DNA of 38,643 nucleotides from an uncultured Pirellulaceae bacterium (GCA_938036435.1 CALHPU010000015.1:1-38643); one strand, 5' to 3'. Positions 1-9,948 are shown, counted from the first letter of the stretch. Notes: a model not told the origin generated them from the letters alone. Translations and numbers: made by a program.

Positions 1-1
1 T

Positions 2-2959
2 CCCGCAAACGGTTCTGATTCCTCCACTGCCGCTGGCAATATCTGGCAAATCGACATCCTCACCAGTGACGGGTTCCCCGATCGGTTGGCCGAGGAAGTC
101 CTCGCCGACGCACCCGATTTTGGCTTGCCCGCATCCCTGAAGATCACCGCCGTGCGGTCCTTTCTCGTCCAAGGCAACCTGCAGTTTGCCGACGTCCAAG
201 CCATCGGTAACCAGTTCCTTGCCGAACCTGTCGTCCAACACACCGTCATCGCAAAAAACGGAGACAGTGTTTTTGACACCGCACCCGCAGGAACGTCGAC
301 TCTGATCAACGTGATGCCACTGCCGGGAGTCACTGACGCAGAAGCAGAAAGCGCCTTATTGGCCGTTCGCCAGTTGGGTTACTGCGTCGATGCCATTCGC
401 ACGGTTCGTAAATACTGGATCTCGGATCTAACCGATGATCAACTGGCGCTGCTGTGTGACAAACTGCTGTGCAATGAATCGATCGAAACGATCGTCAAAG
501 GATCGCTCAAACTGGACAACCTACAGTTGGGACGAGAATATGAATTCAACAAACAAATCGTTCCCATCCGCACATCTAACGACGACGAACTGGCGGGCTT
601 GAGCAAGGACTGGCAGCTGTCGTTGAGCTTGATCGAGATGCAGACCATCCAAGCTCATTTCAATACGCTTGAGCGTGACGCGACGGATATTGAACTGGAA
701 ACGATTGCTCAAACGTGGTCCGAGCACTGCAGCCACAAGACGCTGGCCGGTCGTATTTCCTACACCGACGAAAATGGCACTCGCCAATTCGACAACATGC
801 TCAAGGAAACCATCTTCGCCGCCACGATGCAGATCCGAGCCGATCTTGGTGATGACGATTGGTGCGTGAGCGTGTTTAAAGACAACGCCGGCATCGTACG
901 GTTCGACGAAGAAAACAACGTCGCCTTCAAAGTTGAAACGCATAACCGTCCATCGGCACTCGAACCCTACGGCGGGGCCAACACGGGAATCGGTGGTGTG
1001 ATCCGCGACACCCTAGGTACCGGAATGGGTGCCAAACCAGTCTGTAACACCGATGTGTTCTGCTTTGCTCCGCCGGAGACTCCGTTCGAAGAACTTCCAC
1101 CGGGGGTCATGCACCCACGCCAGATCGTCAAAGGTGTGGTCTCGGGAGTGCGCGACTACGGGAACCGAATGGGCATCCCAACAGTCAACGGAGCGGTTTA
1201 CTTTGACCCGCGATACGTCGGCAACCCGCTGGTCTTCTGTGGCAACGTTGGCATTCTGCCTCAGGAGATGTCGTTCAAAGAACCCGAGGCAAACGACTTG
1301 ATCGTTTCAATCGGCGGCAGGACCGGTCGCGATGGCATTCACGGTGCGACCTTCAGTTCGGCCGAACTGACGGAATCCAGCGACATTACCTCCGGCGGCG
1401 CGGTCCAGATTGGAAACGCGATCACCGAGAAAATGGTGATGGATGTCATGCTCAAAGCCCGTGATCTTGGACTGTATACGGCGGTCACCGACTGTGGTGC
1501 TGGCGGATATTCCAGTGCTGTGGGCGAGATGGGAGAAGAGCTGGGTGCAGAGGTCTGGCTGGACAAAGTGCCGCTAAAGTACGAGGGACTTTCCTATACC
1601 GAGATTTGGATTTCCGAAGCACAAGAGCGCATGGTGTTCTCGGTCCCTGAGAAGAACTGGCCTGCGTTCGAGAAACTGTGCAGCGACGAATCCGTCGAAG
1701 CGACCGTGCTGGGCCGATTCACGCCGACAGGAAATCTGACGCTGAAGTACGGCGATGAGGTCGTTGGCCAAATGTCGATGGCGTTTCTGCACGACGGACG
1801 ACCACCGGTGATTCGTGAAGCTTCCTACCAGCCGGCAACGCCGACTGAAATTTCGGTCGATGGAACTCAAGACTACGACGGTCAACTGAAATCGATCTTG
1901 GGATCCCTGAACGTGGCTTCCAAACATTGGATCATTCGCCAGTACGATCATGAAGTGCAAGGCGGCAGCGTCATCAAACCATTGGTTGGCGTCCAAAATG
2001 ACGGGCCGGGCGATGCGGCCGTCGTGCGACCGGTGCTCGATTCGCGGCGTGGACTGGCGATCTCCTGTGGTATGAATCCACATTTTGGAGAACTGGATAC
2101 CTATCACATGGCGGCCAGCGCAATCGACGAAGCATTGCGAAACTGCGTTGCTGTTGGAGCCGATCCCAGCCAGATTGCGCTGCTGGACAATTTCTGCTGG
2201 GGTTATACCGACCGCCCCGAAACGCTTGGCTCACTGGTCCGTGCGGCTAACGCTTGTCACGATCTTTCAATCGATCTGCAAACGCCATTTATCAGCGGTA
2301 AAGACAGTTTGCACAACGAATTTAGCTATACCGATGACGCGGGAAATCGCCAGACCATCTCGATTCCAGCCACGTTGCTGATCAGCGCCATGGGCCAAGT
2401 TCCCGACGTGGCCAACTGTGTCACGATGGATTTTAAGGCGGCCGGAAATCTGATCTATCAGATCGGTATCACGGGCAATCATTTGGGCGGTTCGCATTGG
2501 GGATTGGTCTCTGGTAACAGTGGCGGGCATGTCCCCACGGTTGACACGGGAATCGCCAAATCCACATTCGCTGCAGTGTATAAGGCGATCTCGGGCGGTT
2601 TGATCCGCAGTTGTCACGACCTGAGTGAAGGCGGTCTCGCGGTCGCGATTGCGGAAATGGCATTTGCGGGTGGACTGGGCGTCGAGGCCGATGTTAGCCC
2701 GATCAACATCAGCGGTACCGAAGCAGCAAAAGCTGATCTGGCCCGTTTGTTCTCCGAATCGAACACGCGTTTTGCGGTCGAGGTCGAACCTAAAAATCAG
2801 GCCGCATTCGAGGCGGCGTTGGCGGGTATCGCTTTGACAAAAATCGGAACGGTTACTGACGGAGAAAGTGTCGTTATCCGTTCTGGCGAAAGTGTCTTGA
2901 TCAACAGCAGCGTCGGTGAGCTAAAGCAAGCTTGGCAATCACCATTGGATTGGAGTTGA
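2..2959 (+). CDS. purL: Phosphoribosylformylglycinamidine synthase, large subunit with PurS-like N-terminus (5' partial)
   Basis: Catalyses the ATP- and glutamine-dependent conversion of FGAR to FGAM in de novo purine synthesis; the glutaminase is the separate PurQ encoded at 3598. The frame is open to the window edge, and residues before the first possible start (TTG at 86) already look like protein (a WQIDIL segment), so the true start is probably upstream. Visible parts: about 180 N-terminal residues resembling two PurS-like halves; WSEHCSHK near residue 211 counted from the TTG; the [18 protein letters not shown] segment of the synthetase fold; and a second AIRS-like half with GKDSL and SCHDLSEGG. 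At 985 or more residues it is longer than the roughly 740-residue Bacillus-type PurL that needs a separate PurS, and shorter than the roughly 1,300-residue PurL with a built-in glutaminase. No separate purS is seen here. Family assignment is secure; the PurS fusion is inferred. Confidence 0.95.
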   Translation, partial: PANGSDSSTAAGNIWQIDILTSDGFPDRLAEEVLADAPDFGLPASLKITAVRSFLVQGNLQFADVQAIGNQFLAEPVVQHTVIAKNGDSVFDTAPAGTSTLINVMPLPGVTDAEAESALLAVRQLGYCVDAIRTVRKYWISDLTDDQLALLCDKLLCNESIETIVKGSLKLDNLQLGREYEFNKQIVPIRTSNDDELAGLSKDWQLSLSLIEMQTIQAHFNTLERDATDIELETIAQTWSEHCSHKTLAGRISYTDENGTRQFDNMLKETIFAATMQIRADLGDDDWCVSVFKDNAGIVRFDEENNVAFKVETHNRPSALEPYGGANTGIGGVIRDTLGTGMGAKPVCNTDVFCFAPPETPFEELPPGVMHPRQIVKGVVSGVRDYGNRMGIPTVNGAVYFDPRYVGNPLVFCGNVGILPQEMSFKEPEANDLIVSIGGRTGRDGIHGATFSSAELTESSDITSGGAVQIGNAITEKMVMDVMLKARDLGLYTAVTDCGAGGYSSAVGEMGEELGAEVWLDKVPLKYEGLSYTEIWISEAQERMVFSVPEKNWPAFEKLCSDESVEATVLGRFTPTGNLTLKYGDEVVGQMSMAFLHDGRPPVIREASYQPATPTEISVDGTQDYDGQLKSILGSLNVASKHWIIRQYDHEVQGGSVIKPLVGVQNDGPGDAAVVRPVLDSRRGLAISCGMNPHFGELDTYHMAASAIDEALRNCVAVGADPSQIALLDNFCWGYTDRPETLGSLVRAANACHDLSIDLQTPFISGKDSLHNEFSYTDDAGNRQTISIPATLLISAMGQVPDVANCVTMDFKAAGNLIYQIGITGNHLGGSHWGLVSGNSGGHVPTVDTGIAKSTFAAVYKAISGGLIRSCHDLSEGGLAVAIAEMAFAGGLGVEADVSPINISGTEAAKADLARLFSESNTRFAVEVEPKNQAAFEAALAGIALTKIGTVTDGESVVIRSGESVLINSSVGELKQAWQSPLDWS

Positions 2960-2989
2960 GCTGCTGCCTTATCACGTGTTGAGAGTCGT

Positions 2990-3018
2990 TTGGTTTAACT
3001 ACTCCGACCGATTACAAT
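2990..3018 (+). promoter_or_regulatory. Candidate promoter ahead of the Uma2 gene
   Basis: TTGGTT (2990-2995) and TACAAT (3013-3018) are 17 bp apart, between the purL stop and the next start codon. A transcript would begin near 3025. If real, the nuclease gene and purQ can be transcribed without purL. Based on consensus resemblance only. Confidence 0.35.
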
Positions 3019-3041
3019 AGGGTTTGTCACCAATCGCGAGA

Positions 3042-3605
3042 ATGCCTATGAGTTCCGCCCCAAAATATACGCCGAGTTACGACGTCAACGACTATGCCCT
3101 CTGGGAAGGCGAGTGGGAGTTGTGGAACGGTACGGCTGTCTCGATGTCACCGAGTCCTTTCGCCGAGCACGGTACACTATTGGTGCGCATGGCGACCGCG
3201 ATTGAAAATGCCGTGGTGTCGGCCGATTGTAATGCGTCGACGCTTGCCGAGATCGACTGGATCGTCTCCGTGGATACGGTCGTTCGCCCAGACCTTTCGG
3301 TCGTTTGTGGTGGGCCTCCCCAAAAGCACATCGACGAGCCGCCTGCACTGGTTGTTGAGGTACTTTCTGCCGGCACGCGTGAACGCGATCTTTCGGTGAA
3401 ACGGGAGCTGTATCAACAGTACTCGGTCCGCTGGTACATCATCGTTGATCCTGAAAATTCAAGCTTGACCGTTTTGAAGCTTGATAGCGAAGGAACCTAC
3501 CAGCGAGTCGAGCCGCAAGCGGCTACCGCCATCAATATCTGTGAAAGCTGCTTGCTCGAAGTAGATCTGTCCAACATTTTTCGTAAGTCATCCAATCATG
3601 AGTAA
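3042..3605 (+). CDS. Uma2 family endonuclease (DUF820)
   Basis: A 187-residue protein of the Uma2/DUF820 family, which has a PD-(D/E)XK nuclease-like fold; the family is abundant in cyanobacteria and planctomycetes and its cellular role is unclear. Visible signature: RPDLSVV (acidic residue after the conserved proline), then VVEVLSAGTRERD, a conserved lysine in SVKREL, then YQQYSVRWYIIVDP. The ATG at 3042 is preferred; a TTG at 3024 and an ATG at 3048 are alternatives and the ribosome-binding site is weak. The gene sits between purL (64 bp from the previously upstream TTG, 82 bp from this ATG) and purQ, and its last 8 bases overlap the start of purQ, so the two are probably translationally coupled. 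No functional link with purine synthesis is known to me. Confidence 0.85.
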   Translation: MPMSSAPKYTPSYDVNDYALWEGEWELWNGTAVSMSPSPFAEHGTLLVRMATAIENAVVSADCNASTLAEIDWIVSVDTVVRPDLSVVCGGPPQKHIDEPPALVVEVLSAGTRERDLSVKRELYQQYSVRWYIIVDPENSSLTVLKLDSEGTYQRVEPQAATAINICESCLLEVDLSNIFRKSSNHE

Positions 3606-4377
3606 ACCTAAAGTCCTTATCCTTCGCGCGCCCGGCACCAACTGTGATCAGGAATCGGGGTACGCTTTCGAAAAAGCTGGCGCAGAAGCAACGTACGTTC
3701 ACATCAACCAGTTGCTCGAAGACGCCTCGGTTTTGGAGAAGAGCCAGATTCTGTGTCTGCCCGGTGGGTTCAGCTACGGGGATGATATTGGTGCCGGACG
3801 TGTCCTCGCCTCGCAAATGCAGTCAAAGTTGGCCACGGCGATTGCCGATTTTCACGATGCGGGCAAACTGGTTCTGGGCATTTGCAACGGATTCCAGATC
3901 CTGATTAAGACTGGATTTCTCTTACCCGGCGACGATGCGGGCCTGCCGGCGACGCTCACGTGGAACAACCACGGACGATTCATTGACACTTGGGTCAACC
4001 TGAAGGCCGATTCAAACAAATGTGTCTTCCTTAAAGGCGTCGAGCAGATGTACTTGCCGATCGCTCACGCCGAGGGAAAGTTTGTCGCGCGTGACCAATC
4101 CATCATCGACAATTTGAAGACCAACCATCAAATGGCGCTGACGTATTGCCGGCCCGACGGCAGCAACGGAGCGGATCTGGCGTTCCCCGACAATCCCAAT
4201 GGCTCAACGGCTAACATCGCCGGCGTATGCAGCGACTCAGGACGCATCTTTGGCTTGATGCCGCACCCGGAAAGATTCATTGACCCAACGCATCACCCGC
4301 GCTGGACACGCGAACCACAGGGAGATGAGGGCCAAGGCATGGTTGTCTTCCGAAATGCGGTTGAGTTTTTTGCATAG
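3598..4377 (+). CDS. purQ: Phosphoribosylformylglycinamidine synthase subunit PurQ (glutamine amidotransferase)
   Basis: Class I glutamine amidotransferase subunit that supplies ammonia to PurL for FGAM synthesis. The 259-residue protein has the nucleophile motif LGICNGFQ (Cys96), the oxyanion-region sequence LPGGFSYGDD, and MPHPER near the C-terminus giving His223 and Glu225 of the triad. The N-terminus PKVLILRAPGTNCD is typical of the family. The ATG at 3598 lies inside the end of the Uma2 gene (8-bp overlap). The protein is somewhat longer than the roughly 225-residue Bacillus PurQ and is of the type that works with a mid-sized PurL. It is followed by a repeat region rather than another purine gene. 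Confidence 0.95.
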   Translation: MSKPKVLILRAPGTNCDQESGYAFEKAGAEATYVHINQLLEDASVLEKSQILCLPGGFSYGDDIGAGRVLASQMQSKLATAIADFHDAGKLVLGICNGFQILIKTGFLLPGDDAGLPATLTWNNHGRFIDTWVNLKADSNKCVFLKGVEQMYLPIAHAEGKFVARDQSIIDNLKTNHQMALTYCRPDGSNGADLAFPDNPNGSTANIAGVCSDSGRIFGLMPHPERFIDPTHHPRWTREPQGDEGQGMVVFRNAVEFFA

Positions 4378-4412
4378 TGCTCGGTTGAAACTTGGACTCG
4401 GGATTGCTGCAA

Positions 4413-4548
4413 GTGGCGTAAGCTTCCTGCTTGCGAATTCGAAGCTAAGTAATTGTGGCAAGCAAGATGCTTACCCCACCTAAGTTGGCAAGCAGGATGC
4501 TTACCCCACCTAAGTTGGCAAGCAGGATGCTCACCCCACTTTTAAGTT
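4413..4548. repeat. Inverted arm plus three tandem 30-bp units
   Basis: Three consecutive units starting GGCAAGCA(A/G)GATGCT occupy 4457-4486, 4487-4516 and 4517-4548; the last has two extra bases. An inverted partial copy lies at 4413-4434 and can pair with the first part of any of the three units (for the first unit, 4458-4479), giving alternative hairpins. There are no unique spacers, so it is not a CRISPR array. It lies between purQ and aroC. Confidence 0.85.
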
Positions 4549-4638
4549 GGAGTGATAGGATCGTCAATTTGCTCACCAGCAACTAGAATGGTGTTTTTAA
4601 AACGTAGATTCAGTCATGCAGGCCGAACGAGTAATCGA

Positions 4639-5868
4639 ATGGAAATTCTAGGTGGTCCAATTTTTGGTGTCGCAGGGGCCGGAGAATCTCACGGTCCGGG
4701 CATTTCGACAATCGTCTTCGGTTGCCCGGCGGGGGTCAGAATCGACCGCGCTCGAATCCAGCACTTTCTCAATCGACGCCGGCCGGGATCCAACAAACAC
4801 GGTACACCTCGCAATGAAGCGGACCGTGTTGTCTTGACAGCAGGAGTCTTTGACGACGCCGATCACGACGCAATGCTGCAGGGCCCAGAGATCGAAGTCG
4901 CCGGAGATACTCCAACACGGGTGCCGACTTACTCCGTTGGCTATTCAACTGGCGAGCCGATCGCGGCTTTTGTGGCTTCAGCGTCCTCCAAAAGCGGTCA
5001 CTACAAACAGTTCTCCGGTAGCCAAGGCGAAGTGCGCCCCGGCCATACAGATTTGGTCAAGCATCACAAATCAAAAGGCTTTGTCGATTACCGAGGCGGC
5101 GGCCGTTCTAGCTACCGCAGCGCGATCACCGACGTTGTTGGCGGTTCAATCGCCCGCGCGTTTTTGGGCGGTGCGTTTGAGACACGCTTCATCAGCAACA
5201 TCGTTCAGGTAGGCAACGTAAAATCGACCGCATCTCTCGCAGAGAAATTTACTTCGGGAATCGTTGACGCTGTAGAAGTCGATGCTATAGAACAGCAGCT
5301 TGCGGGCGCTGAGATTTACACGATCGATTCGGCCTTCGCAGCCGAAGCCGCAAAATTGATCATGGAGACTCGCAAACAAGGCGACTCATTGGGCGGCGTG
5401 GTCGAAGTAGTCGCCGTCAATGTTCCCGCACTCGCGGGCGAACCGCTGTACAACAGTTTGAAATTGCGGCTGATGGGATCGCTGGGCGGGTTGCACGCGG
5501 TACGGGCTGTCGAGGTCGGAGCAGGCCACGATGTTGTGACGCGTCTAGGCAGCGAGAACAACGACCCGATTCGCAGCGCTGGCTATCAGAGCAACCACCA
5601 CGGAGGAATGTTGGGGGGGATGACAACCGGCAGCCCGTTGGTGGCGCGAGTGTCTTTCAAACCAACCTCGACCATCACCAAGGCTCAGCAATCGGTTCGC
5701 AAAGACCTATCAGAGATCGATTTCCAGCTTGAGAAAGGTCGGCACGACCCCTGCGTCGCGATCCGAGCTGGAGTAGCGTTAGAATCTCGAATGGCCATCG
5801 AACTGGCCAATGCTGTTTTGATGCATCAATCGGGTAGAGTCCACACTGAAGATTTCAAGCTGTTCTAA
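4639..5868 (+). CDS. aroC: Chorismate synthase
   Basis: Converts 5-enolpyruvylshikimate 3-phosphate to chorismate, the last common step of aromatic amino-acid synthesis, using reduced flavin. The 409-residue product starts with a variant of the family N-terminus, FGVAGAGESHGPG (His18). Further signature regions are RRRPGSNKHGTPRNEAD, GEVRPGHTDLVKHHKS, DYRGGGRSSYRSAI and, near the end, RHDPCVAIRAGV. The frame is open back to about 4552, but those 29 residues do not resemble the family, so the ATG at 4639 was chosen; its ribosome-binding site is weak. It is slightly longer than typical bacterial AroC (about 350-390 residues). It converges with the HEAT-repeat gene, 26 bp away. Confidence 0.95.
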   Translation: MEILGGPIFGVAGAGESHGPGISTIVFGCPAGVRIDRARIQHFLNRRRPGSNKHGTPRNEADRVVLTAGVFDDADHDAMLQGPEIEVAGDTPTRVPTYSVGYSTGEPIAAFVASASSKSGHYKQFSGSQGEVRPGHTDLVKHHKSKGFVDYRGGGRSSYRSAITDVVGGSIARAFLGGAFETRFISNIVQVGNVKSTASLAEKFTSGIVDAVEVDAIEQQLAGAEIYTIDSAFAAEAAKLIMETRKQGDSLGGVVEVVAVNVPALAGEPLYNSLKLRLMGSLGGLHAVRAVEVGAGHDVVTRLGSENNDPIRSAGYQSNHHGGMLGGMTTGSPLVARVSFKPTSTITKAQQSVRKDLSEIDFQLEKGRHDPCVAIRAGVALESRMAIELANAVLMHQSGRVHTEDFKLF

Positions 5869-5894
5869 TCAGCTATATCAATGACTTCGTTGAC

Positions 5895-8231
5895 CTACTT
5901 CTGATCGGCCTTCGCCATGTGAGTTGGCTTTTTCTCGATCGCATCGAGCATCGCACCAAAGATGGCTTGAACGTCTTTGCTCTGGGTAGCGCTACTGTTG
6001 TAGCGACCGTACTGCAAACGAATCTCGTCGGTGGTCAGCAGCACGCCATATTGCTTCACGGCCGCTGTGAACGCGTCCACGGCTGCTTGTCGGCTGGCCA
6101 AATCAAGACCATTCTGGCTGGCGTAGTTCACCAACTCGCGCTGAGCACGCGCCGTACCAAGCTTTGCTGCAATGTCGGTTGCCTGACGCGTTTTTCCCGC
6201 CACATACAGCATCTTATAGACCGCATCCTCGTGCTTGTGCAAATTGTAAAATCCGTACTGCTGCCGATCACTGGCCAGTTTGGCCAACCACTGCGAGGCA
6301 ACCGCTGCTTGGACCACACGGCTGGAGTCTGTCGATTCCCAAGAAGAACTCAGCCCCTCAAACAGAGCTAACTGAGAATTGACGATCTGGGTATCAAAGT
6401 TCAAATCTATAATCCGGATCAGCGGATCTGATTTAGCCAAACGCTGGACGATCAGTCGATTCTGCTCATTGCTGACCACGACGCCGATCGGCAAGTACCG
6501 CGTTCGCCAATCGGCCCGCAGTTGCTGAATCACTTGATTGAAACGCGGACGCAACATGTTGTCAGTCAACAACAACAGCTTCCAGTCAGGGCTGCCGGTG
6601 GCCGCTTTGTAGAACTCAAGGCCGTTGCGCACAGATTCAACTTTGGCTCCGGTCGTGGAAACGACTCCTTCAAACGTTCGCGAATCGTTGCTGCCATAAT
6701 GCCCGACTAGGACTTTCTGTTGTCCACTTGTATTGCTGATAAACGCCGCCAAATCGACGACATAAGAACTACCTGCGTAGGGCATCTTTGGATCAAGGCC
6801 CGCAATCGCATCCAATGCAGCAAATTGCAAATACCGCTCGCCTGAGAGAATGCATTTGACCAGAGGACAGTTGCCACCTTGCCCCGAGTACAAAACGTTC
6901 GAATCGTTGATCGCCTTCAACAATTCACAAATCCCGATCGATGCGGGAATAATTTCTCTGCCCAGTGACACGCTGAGCAACCGATTCAATTCTGCTGCTC
7001 CCGGATTACCCAACTTCTTTAGGACTGCTTTGGCATCGATCGGAGTGTCGGGGCCAGCGAGTTTTTTGGCAGACTCGATAGATGCCAACAAAAACAGCTC
7101 GCGGTTCTGAATGTTGTGAGGATCTATCTCGAACAAAAGTTGAGCCATTTTAGCCGCTCGAATACGGCTGGACACAACCAGAGAAACGCGATCGGACACA
7201 AACCTGTTGGTCTCCGCTTGATATTGCCAAACGCTAACTTTGGCGTTGGAGGTGACACTTTTCCGCTGCCCGCGAAGATTTTGATTTGCTTTGCGACTGA
7301 GGTTTGCGATTAAAGACGATCGATCAATCGAGCCGCCGAAATACTCACGCAATCGTCTTTCGGCAAACGTTTTTACGTTCTGAGGAGTTTGGGGCGAGAG
7401 GTATAGGAAGCTGATTAAATCGATCGCTTCGTTGGTACCTAGATTTGCCAACCCGTAATACGACTCCACCTCGATCTGCGGATTACCGCAGGTCGCGCCG
7501 GCAACGAGTATCTCGGTCGCGTCGTCTTCCAGCAGCCGAACGGCTCCGCGAACGCCCGGCCACAATTCTTTGAGCTCCTCATTGCCAAACACTTCCAGCA
7601 TCGCCGCATAGGCTTGGGGTCCAACTTGTTTGATCTTTCCGAAGGCCGTGCTGCGAACATTGATGTTTGGGTCAGCCAGCGTCTTTACGATCGCGCGAAT
7701 CCGAGCATCGGAGTTAGCATAGTTTTTGGCCGCGCCCAAAACGCGTTTTGCAAAACGTTGGCTATCGGGAGATAATTGCTCTACCGAATGCAGAATGTAA
7801 AAAAACTCAGCCCCGCGATCGGTGAACAGATCGTACAACTCTTTATCATTCATCGCCACTTTAGACAGCTGTTGCAAATAGACTCTTGCATCAGCCCACG
7901 CTTGCACATTGATGAGAGTTGAAAGCGCCTGAGCCAATTCGGCTGGAGTTTGTGGATCTTGGCGGCGAATCGAACGCACGACCAGTCCAATAGTTGAACC
8001 CTCGTTGTCGGCCGTTAGTTCAAAGACTTTCTCTGCCACATCCGGCTCGGCAGCATCGGTCCTACGAACGGAAAATGATTCTTCGTCGTCGGCGACATCA
8101 AATGGATTATCTTGAAAGATGGCTCCGTGAGTGGTTGGATTTGCCGAAATCTGGATGACGACCGCGACCGCAAACGCCGCCAACATGGGAACAGCAAACC
8201 TAAATTTCACGTTGGAGCACTTCTTAAGCAT
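5895..8231 (-). CDS. Exported HEAT-repeat-like protein with a receiver-like segment
   Basis: A 778-residue protein of unknown role. The N-terminus (KKCSNVKFRF followed by a hydrophobic run ending near HGA) looks like a signal peptide or anchor. Residues from about 100 to 400 contain helical repeats such as DPNINVRSTAFGKIKQVG and NPQIEVESYYGLANLG, typical of HEAT/armadillo repeats. Residues of about 500-610 read like a response-regulator receiver domain: KVLVGHYGSND, then SVRNGLEFYKAA, WKLLLLTDNMLRP and RYLPIGVVV. An aspartate lies in the expected area, but the usual acidic pocket after strand 1 is not clear. The start is placed at ATG 8231; the frame is open to 8309, giving 26 more residues without a signal-like character. 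The HEAT call is moderate and the receiver call tentative. Confidence 0.75.
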   Translation of the reverse strand: MLKKCSNVKFRFAVPMLAAFAVAVVIQISANPTTHGAIFQDNPFDVADDEESFSVRRTDAAEPDVAEKVFELTADNEGSTIGLVVRSIRRQDPQTPAELAQALSTLINVQAWADARVYLQQLSKVAMNDKELYDLFTDRGAEFFYILHSVEQLSPDSQRFAKRVLGAAKNYANSDARIRAIVKTLADPNINVRSTAFGKIKQVGPQAYAAMLEVFGNEELKELWPGVRGAVRLLEDDATEILVAGATCGNPQIEVESYYGLANLGTNEAIDLISFLYLSPQTPQNVKTFAERRLREYFGGSIDRSSLIANLSRKANQNLRGQRKSVTSNAKVSVWQYQAETNRFVSDRVSLVVSSRIRAAKMAQLLFEIDPHNIQNRELFLLASIESAKKLAGPDTPIDAKAVLKKLGNPGAAELNRLLSVSLGREIIPASIGICELLKAINDSNVLYSGQGGNCPLVKCILSGERYLQFAALDAIAGLDPKMPYAGSSYVVDLAAFISNTSGQQKVLVGHYGSNDSRTFEGVVSTTGAKVESVRNGLEFYKAATGSPDWKLLLLTDNMLRPRFNQVIQQLRADWRTRYLPIGVVVSNEQNRLIVQRLAKSDPLIRIIDLNFDTQIVNSQLALFEGLSSSWESTDSSRVVQAAVASQWLAKLASDRQQYGFYNLHKHEDAVYKMLYVAGKTRQATDIAAKLGTARAQRELVNYASQNGLDLASRQAAVDAFTAAVKQYGVLLTTDEIRLQYGRYNSSATQSKDVQAIFGAMLDAIEKKPTHMAKADQK

Positions 8232-8414
8232 AGTGGTAGGATAATCGTCTCGATCGGAGCAGTAGCAACAGGGTTGGATATGTAGGGACGATTGTAATTG
8301 GCAATTCACTAAATCCTGCCGCTACAACCCGAATAAACAGCCTGTAATTCTGTTTCACCAGTCCAAGGCAGTCGCATGAGCCAGCGTGGCTAGTGTTCTT
8401 TCCAAGGTTAGCAT

Positions 8415-8471
8415 GTAGTGGGATTCGCCAGAATTCCTAGTCAGCCAAGGATTTCTGGCGAAATCCACTAC
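8415..8471. repeat. Palindromic intergenic element bounded by GTAGTGG and CCACTAC
   Basis: Left arm about 8415-8435, right arm about 8448-8471, near-complementary with small mismatches around a short loop. It lies in the 334-bp gap between argH and the HEAT-repeat gene, in which I see no coding sequence. Confidence 0.8.
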
Positions 8472-8507
8472 GAGCAACTAACGTTTCTGCTTGGACATTC
8501 GCTTAGC

Positions 8508-8536
8508 GTAGCTTGACGTAAGACGAATTCGGCTAC
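8508..8536. repeat. Short GTAGC...GCTAC bracketed element
   Basis: GTAGC at 8508-8512 and GCTAC at 8532-8536 bracket 19 bases containing GAATTC. It sits 3' of argH, about 30 bp past its stop. The ends resemble other palindromes in the window. Weak as a stand-alone structure. Confidence 0.4.
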
Positions 8537-8565
8537 AACCTGCGGCACGATGTCCTCAAAACCCG

Positions 8566-9948
8566 CTAAGAAAGCCGTTTCTTCCACAAATCGACTTGGC
8601 TGGCGACCATTGCCGGCGCGGTTGAGCCGACGCTTTGGAACGCTTCGACCGCTTTGTCCACGCCCAGAATATCATAGACGGACTCGTCCAGCGACGAATC
8701 GAAAGACTGGAAATCTTCCAACGGGAGCTGAGAAAGGGTAACGGATTTTTCGGTTGCAAGCTTCACAAGCCCTCCGATCAAATGATGGGCCGTGCGTTGG
8801 GGCAAGCCACGCTTGATCAGGTACTCCATCAGCGTTGTGGCATCGAGGAATCCGCGATCCAGTCGAGCGGCGATCGAATCCAACTTCAGCCGCGCTCCCT
8901 CGACCAAAGGCGCCGCCACTTCTAGGCAGCTCTCGACCGTATCGACTGCATCAAACAGCGGCGGTTTGTCTTCTTGCAAATCGCGGTTGTAAGCCAGCGG
9001 CAGGCCCTTGGTCAGCATCAACAATGTCTGAAGGCTGCCGACAACGCGCGCCGTTTTTCCGCGCGTCAATTCCAGCACGTCAGGGTTGATCTTTTGCGGC
9101 ATGATCGACGATCCAGTGCAGAACTCGTGCGGTAATTGAATGAAATCGAACTCTACCGTGGACCATAAAATCCACTCTTCGGCCCAACCGCTCAAGTGAA
9201 TCGCAATCGTTGACAGGCAGAAAACGGTCTCCAATAGATAGTCTCGGTCGCTGGAGGAATCCAAACTGTTGGCGACCAATCCCTCAAAACCAAGACGTTT
9301 TGCTGAATTTTCGCGGTCGATCGGTAGCGTCGTACCGGCCAATGCGGCAGTCCCCAACGAGCATAGATTTACTCGTCGGCGGCAGTCAGCCAAGCGGTCT
9401 CGGTCGCGCTGATATTTCTCGCAGTACGCCAGCCAGTAATGCGGCGCCAGTACCGGTTGAGCGCGCTGCAAGTGAGTGTAGGCGGGAATGATGACGCCAG
9501 CGTCCAGCTCGCAGCGGCTGAGAAAAGCGGCTTGAAGATCAGCAAGCAAACCGTCCAATCGATCGATCGCGTCGCGCACCCACAGACGAGCATCGGTCGA
9601 GCACTGATCGTTGCGGCTGCGGCCTGTGTGCAATTTTCTGCCGACATCACCCAAACGATCGATCAGAACCTGCTCGATGTTCATATGGATGTCTTCCAAC
9701 TCTTGGCGGAATTGGAATTTGCCACTCTCGATCTCGCCCTTGATATCCGTTAACGTCGCCTCGATCTGCTGGGCTTCGTCGGCAGTTAGTATTTTCTGAT
9801 CTGCCAGCATTTGAGCATGGGCAATGCTGCCTCGAATGTCCTGTTGGTACATGCGATGGTCGAAACTAATGCTTTCAGTAAATTTTTCGACTCGTTTGTC
9901 GACGGCAGCATCAAATGCACCACTGCGGCTTGGGCTAGAACTGGACAA
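8566..9948 (-). CDS. argH: Argininosuccinate lyase
   Basis: Cleaves argininosuccinate to arginine and fumarate, the last step of arginine synthesis. The 460-residue length matches the family. The fumarase/aspartase signature GSSIMPQKINP is at residues 279-289, with its catalytic serine loop. Other typical segments are HTGRSRNDQ, YTHLQRAQP, NSLDSSSDRDY and the C-terminal TAHHLIGGLV. Translation is inferred to start at a TTG (9948): an in-frame TAG lies three codons upstream, AGAGG is well placed before it, and the first downstream ATG (residue 33) would remove conserved sequence. It is a monocistronic-looking minus-strand gene, 334 bp from the HEAT-repeat gene downstream. Confidence 0.95.
   Translation of the reverse strand: MSSSSPSRSGAFDAAVDKRVEKFTESISFDHRMYQQDIRGSIAHAQMLADQKILTADEAQQIEATLTDIKGEIESGKFQFRQELEDIHMNIEQVLIDRLGDVGRKLHTGRSRNDQCSTDARLWVRDAIDRLDGLLADLQAAFLSRCELDAGVIIPAYTHLQRAQPVLAPHYWLAYCEKYQRDRDRLADCRRRVNLCSLGTAALAGTTLPIDRENSAKRLGFEGLVANSLDSSSDRDYLLETVFCLSTIAIHLSGWAEEWILWSTVEFDFIQLPHEFCTGSSIMPQKINPDVLELTRGKTARVVGSLQTLLMLTKGLPLAYNRDLQEDKPPLFDAVDTVESCLEVAAPLVEGARLKLDSIAARLDRGFLDATTLMEYLIKRGLPQRTAHHLIGGLVKLATEKSVTLSQLPLEDFQSFDSSLDESVYDILGVDKAVEAFQSVGSTAPAMVASQVDLWKKRLS

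Noticed and set aside
1574..2107. A 177-residue frame antisense to purL
   Set aside because: Shadow frame within a conserved gene with no recognisable motif.
4457..4548. Possible CRISPR array
   Set aside because: The three units are contiguous with no unique spacers.
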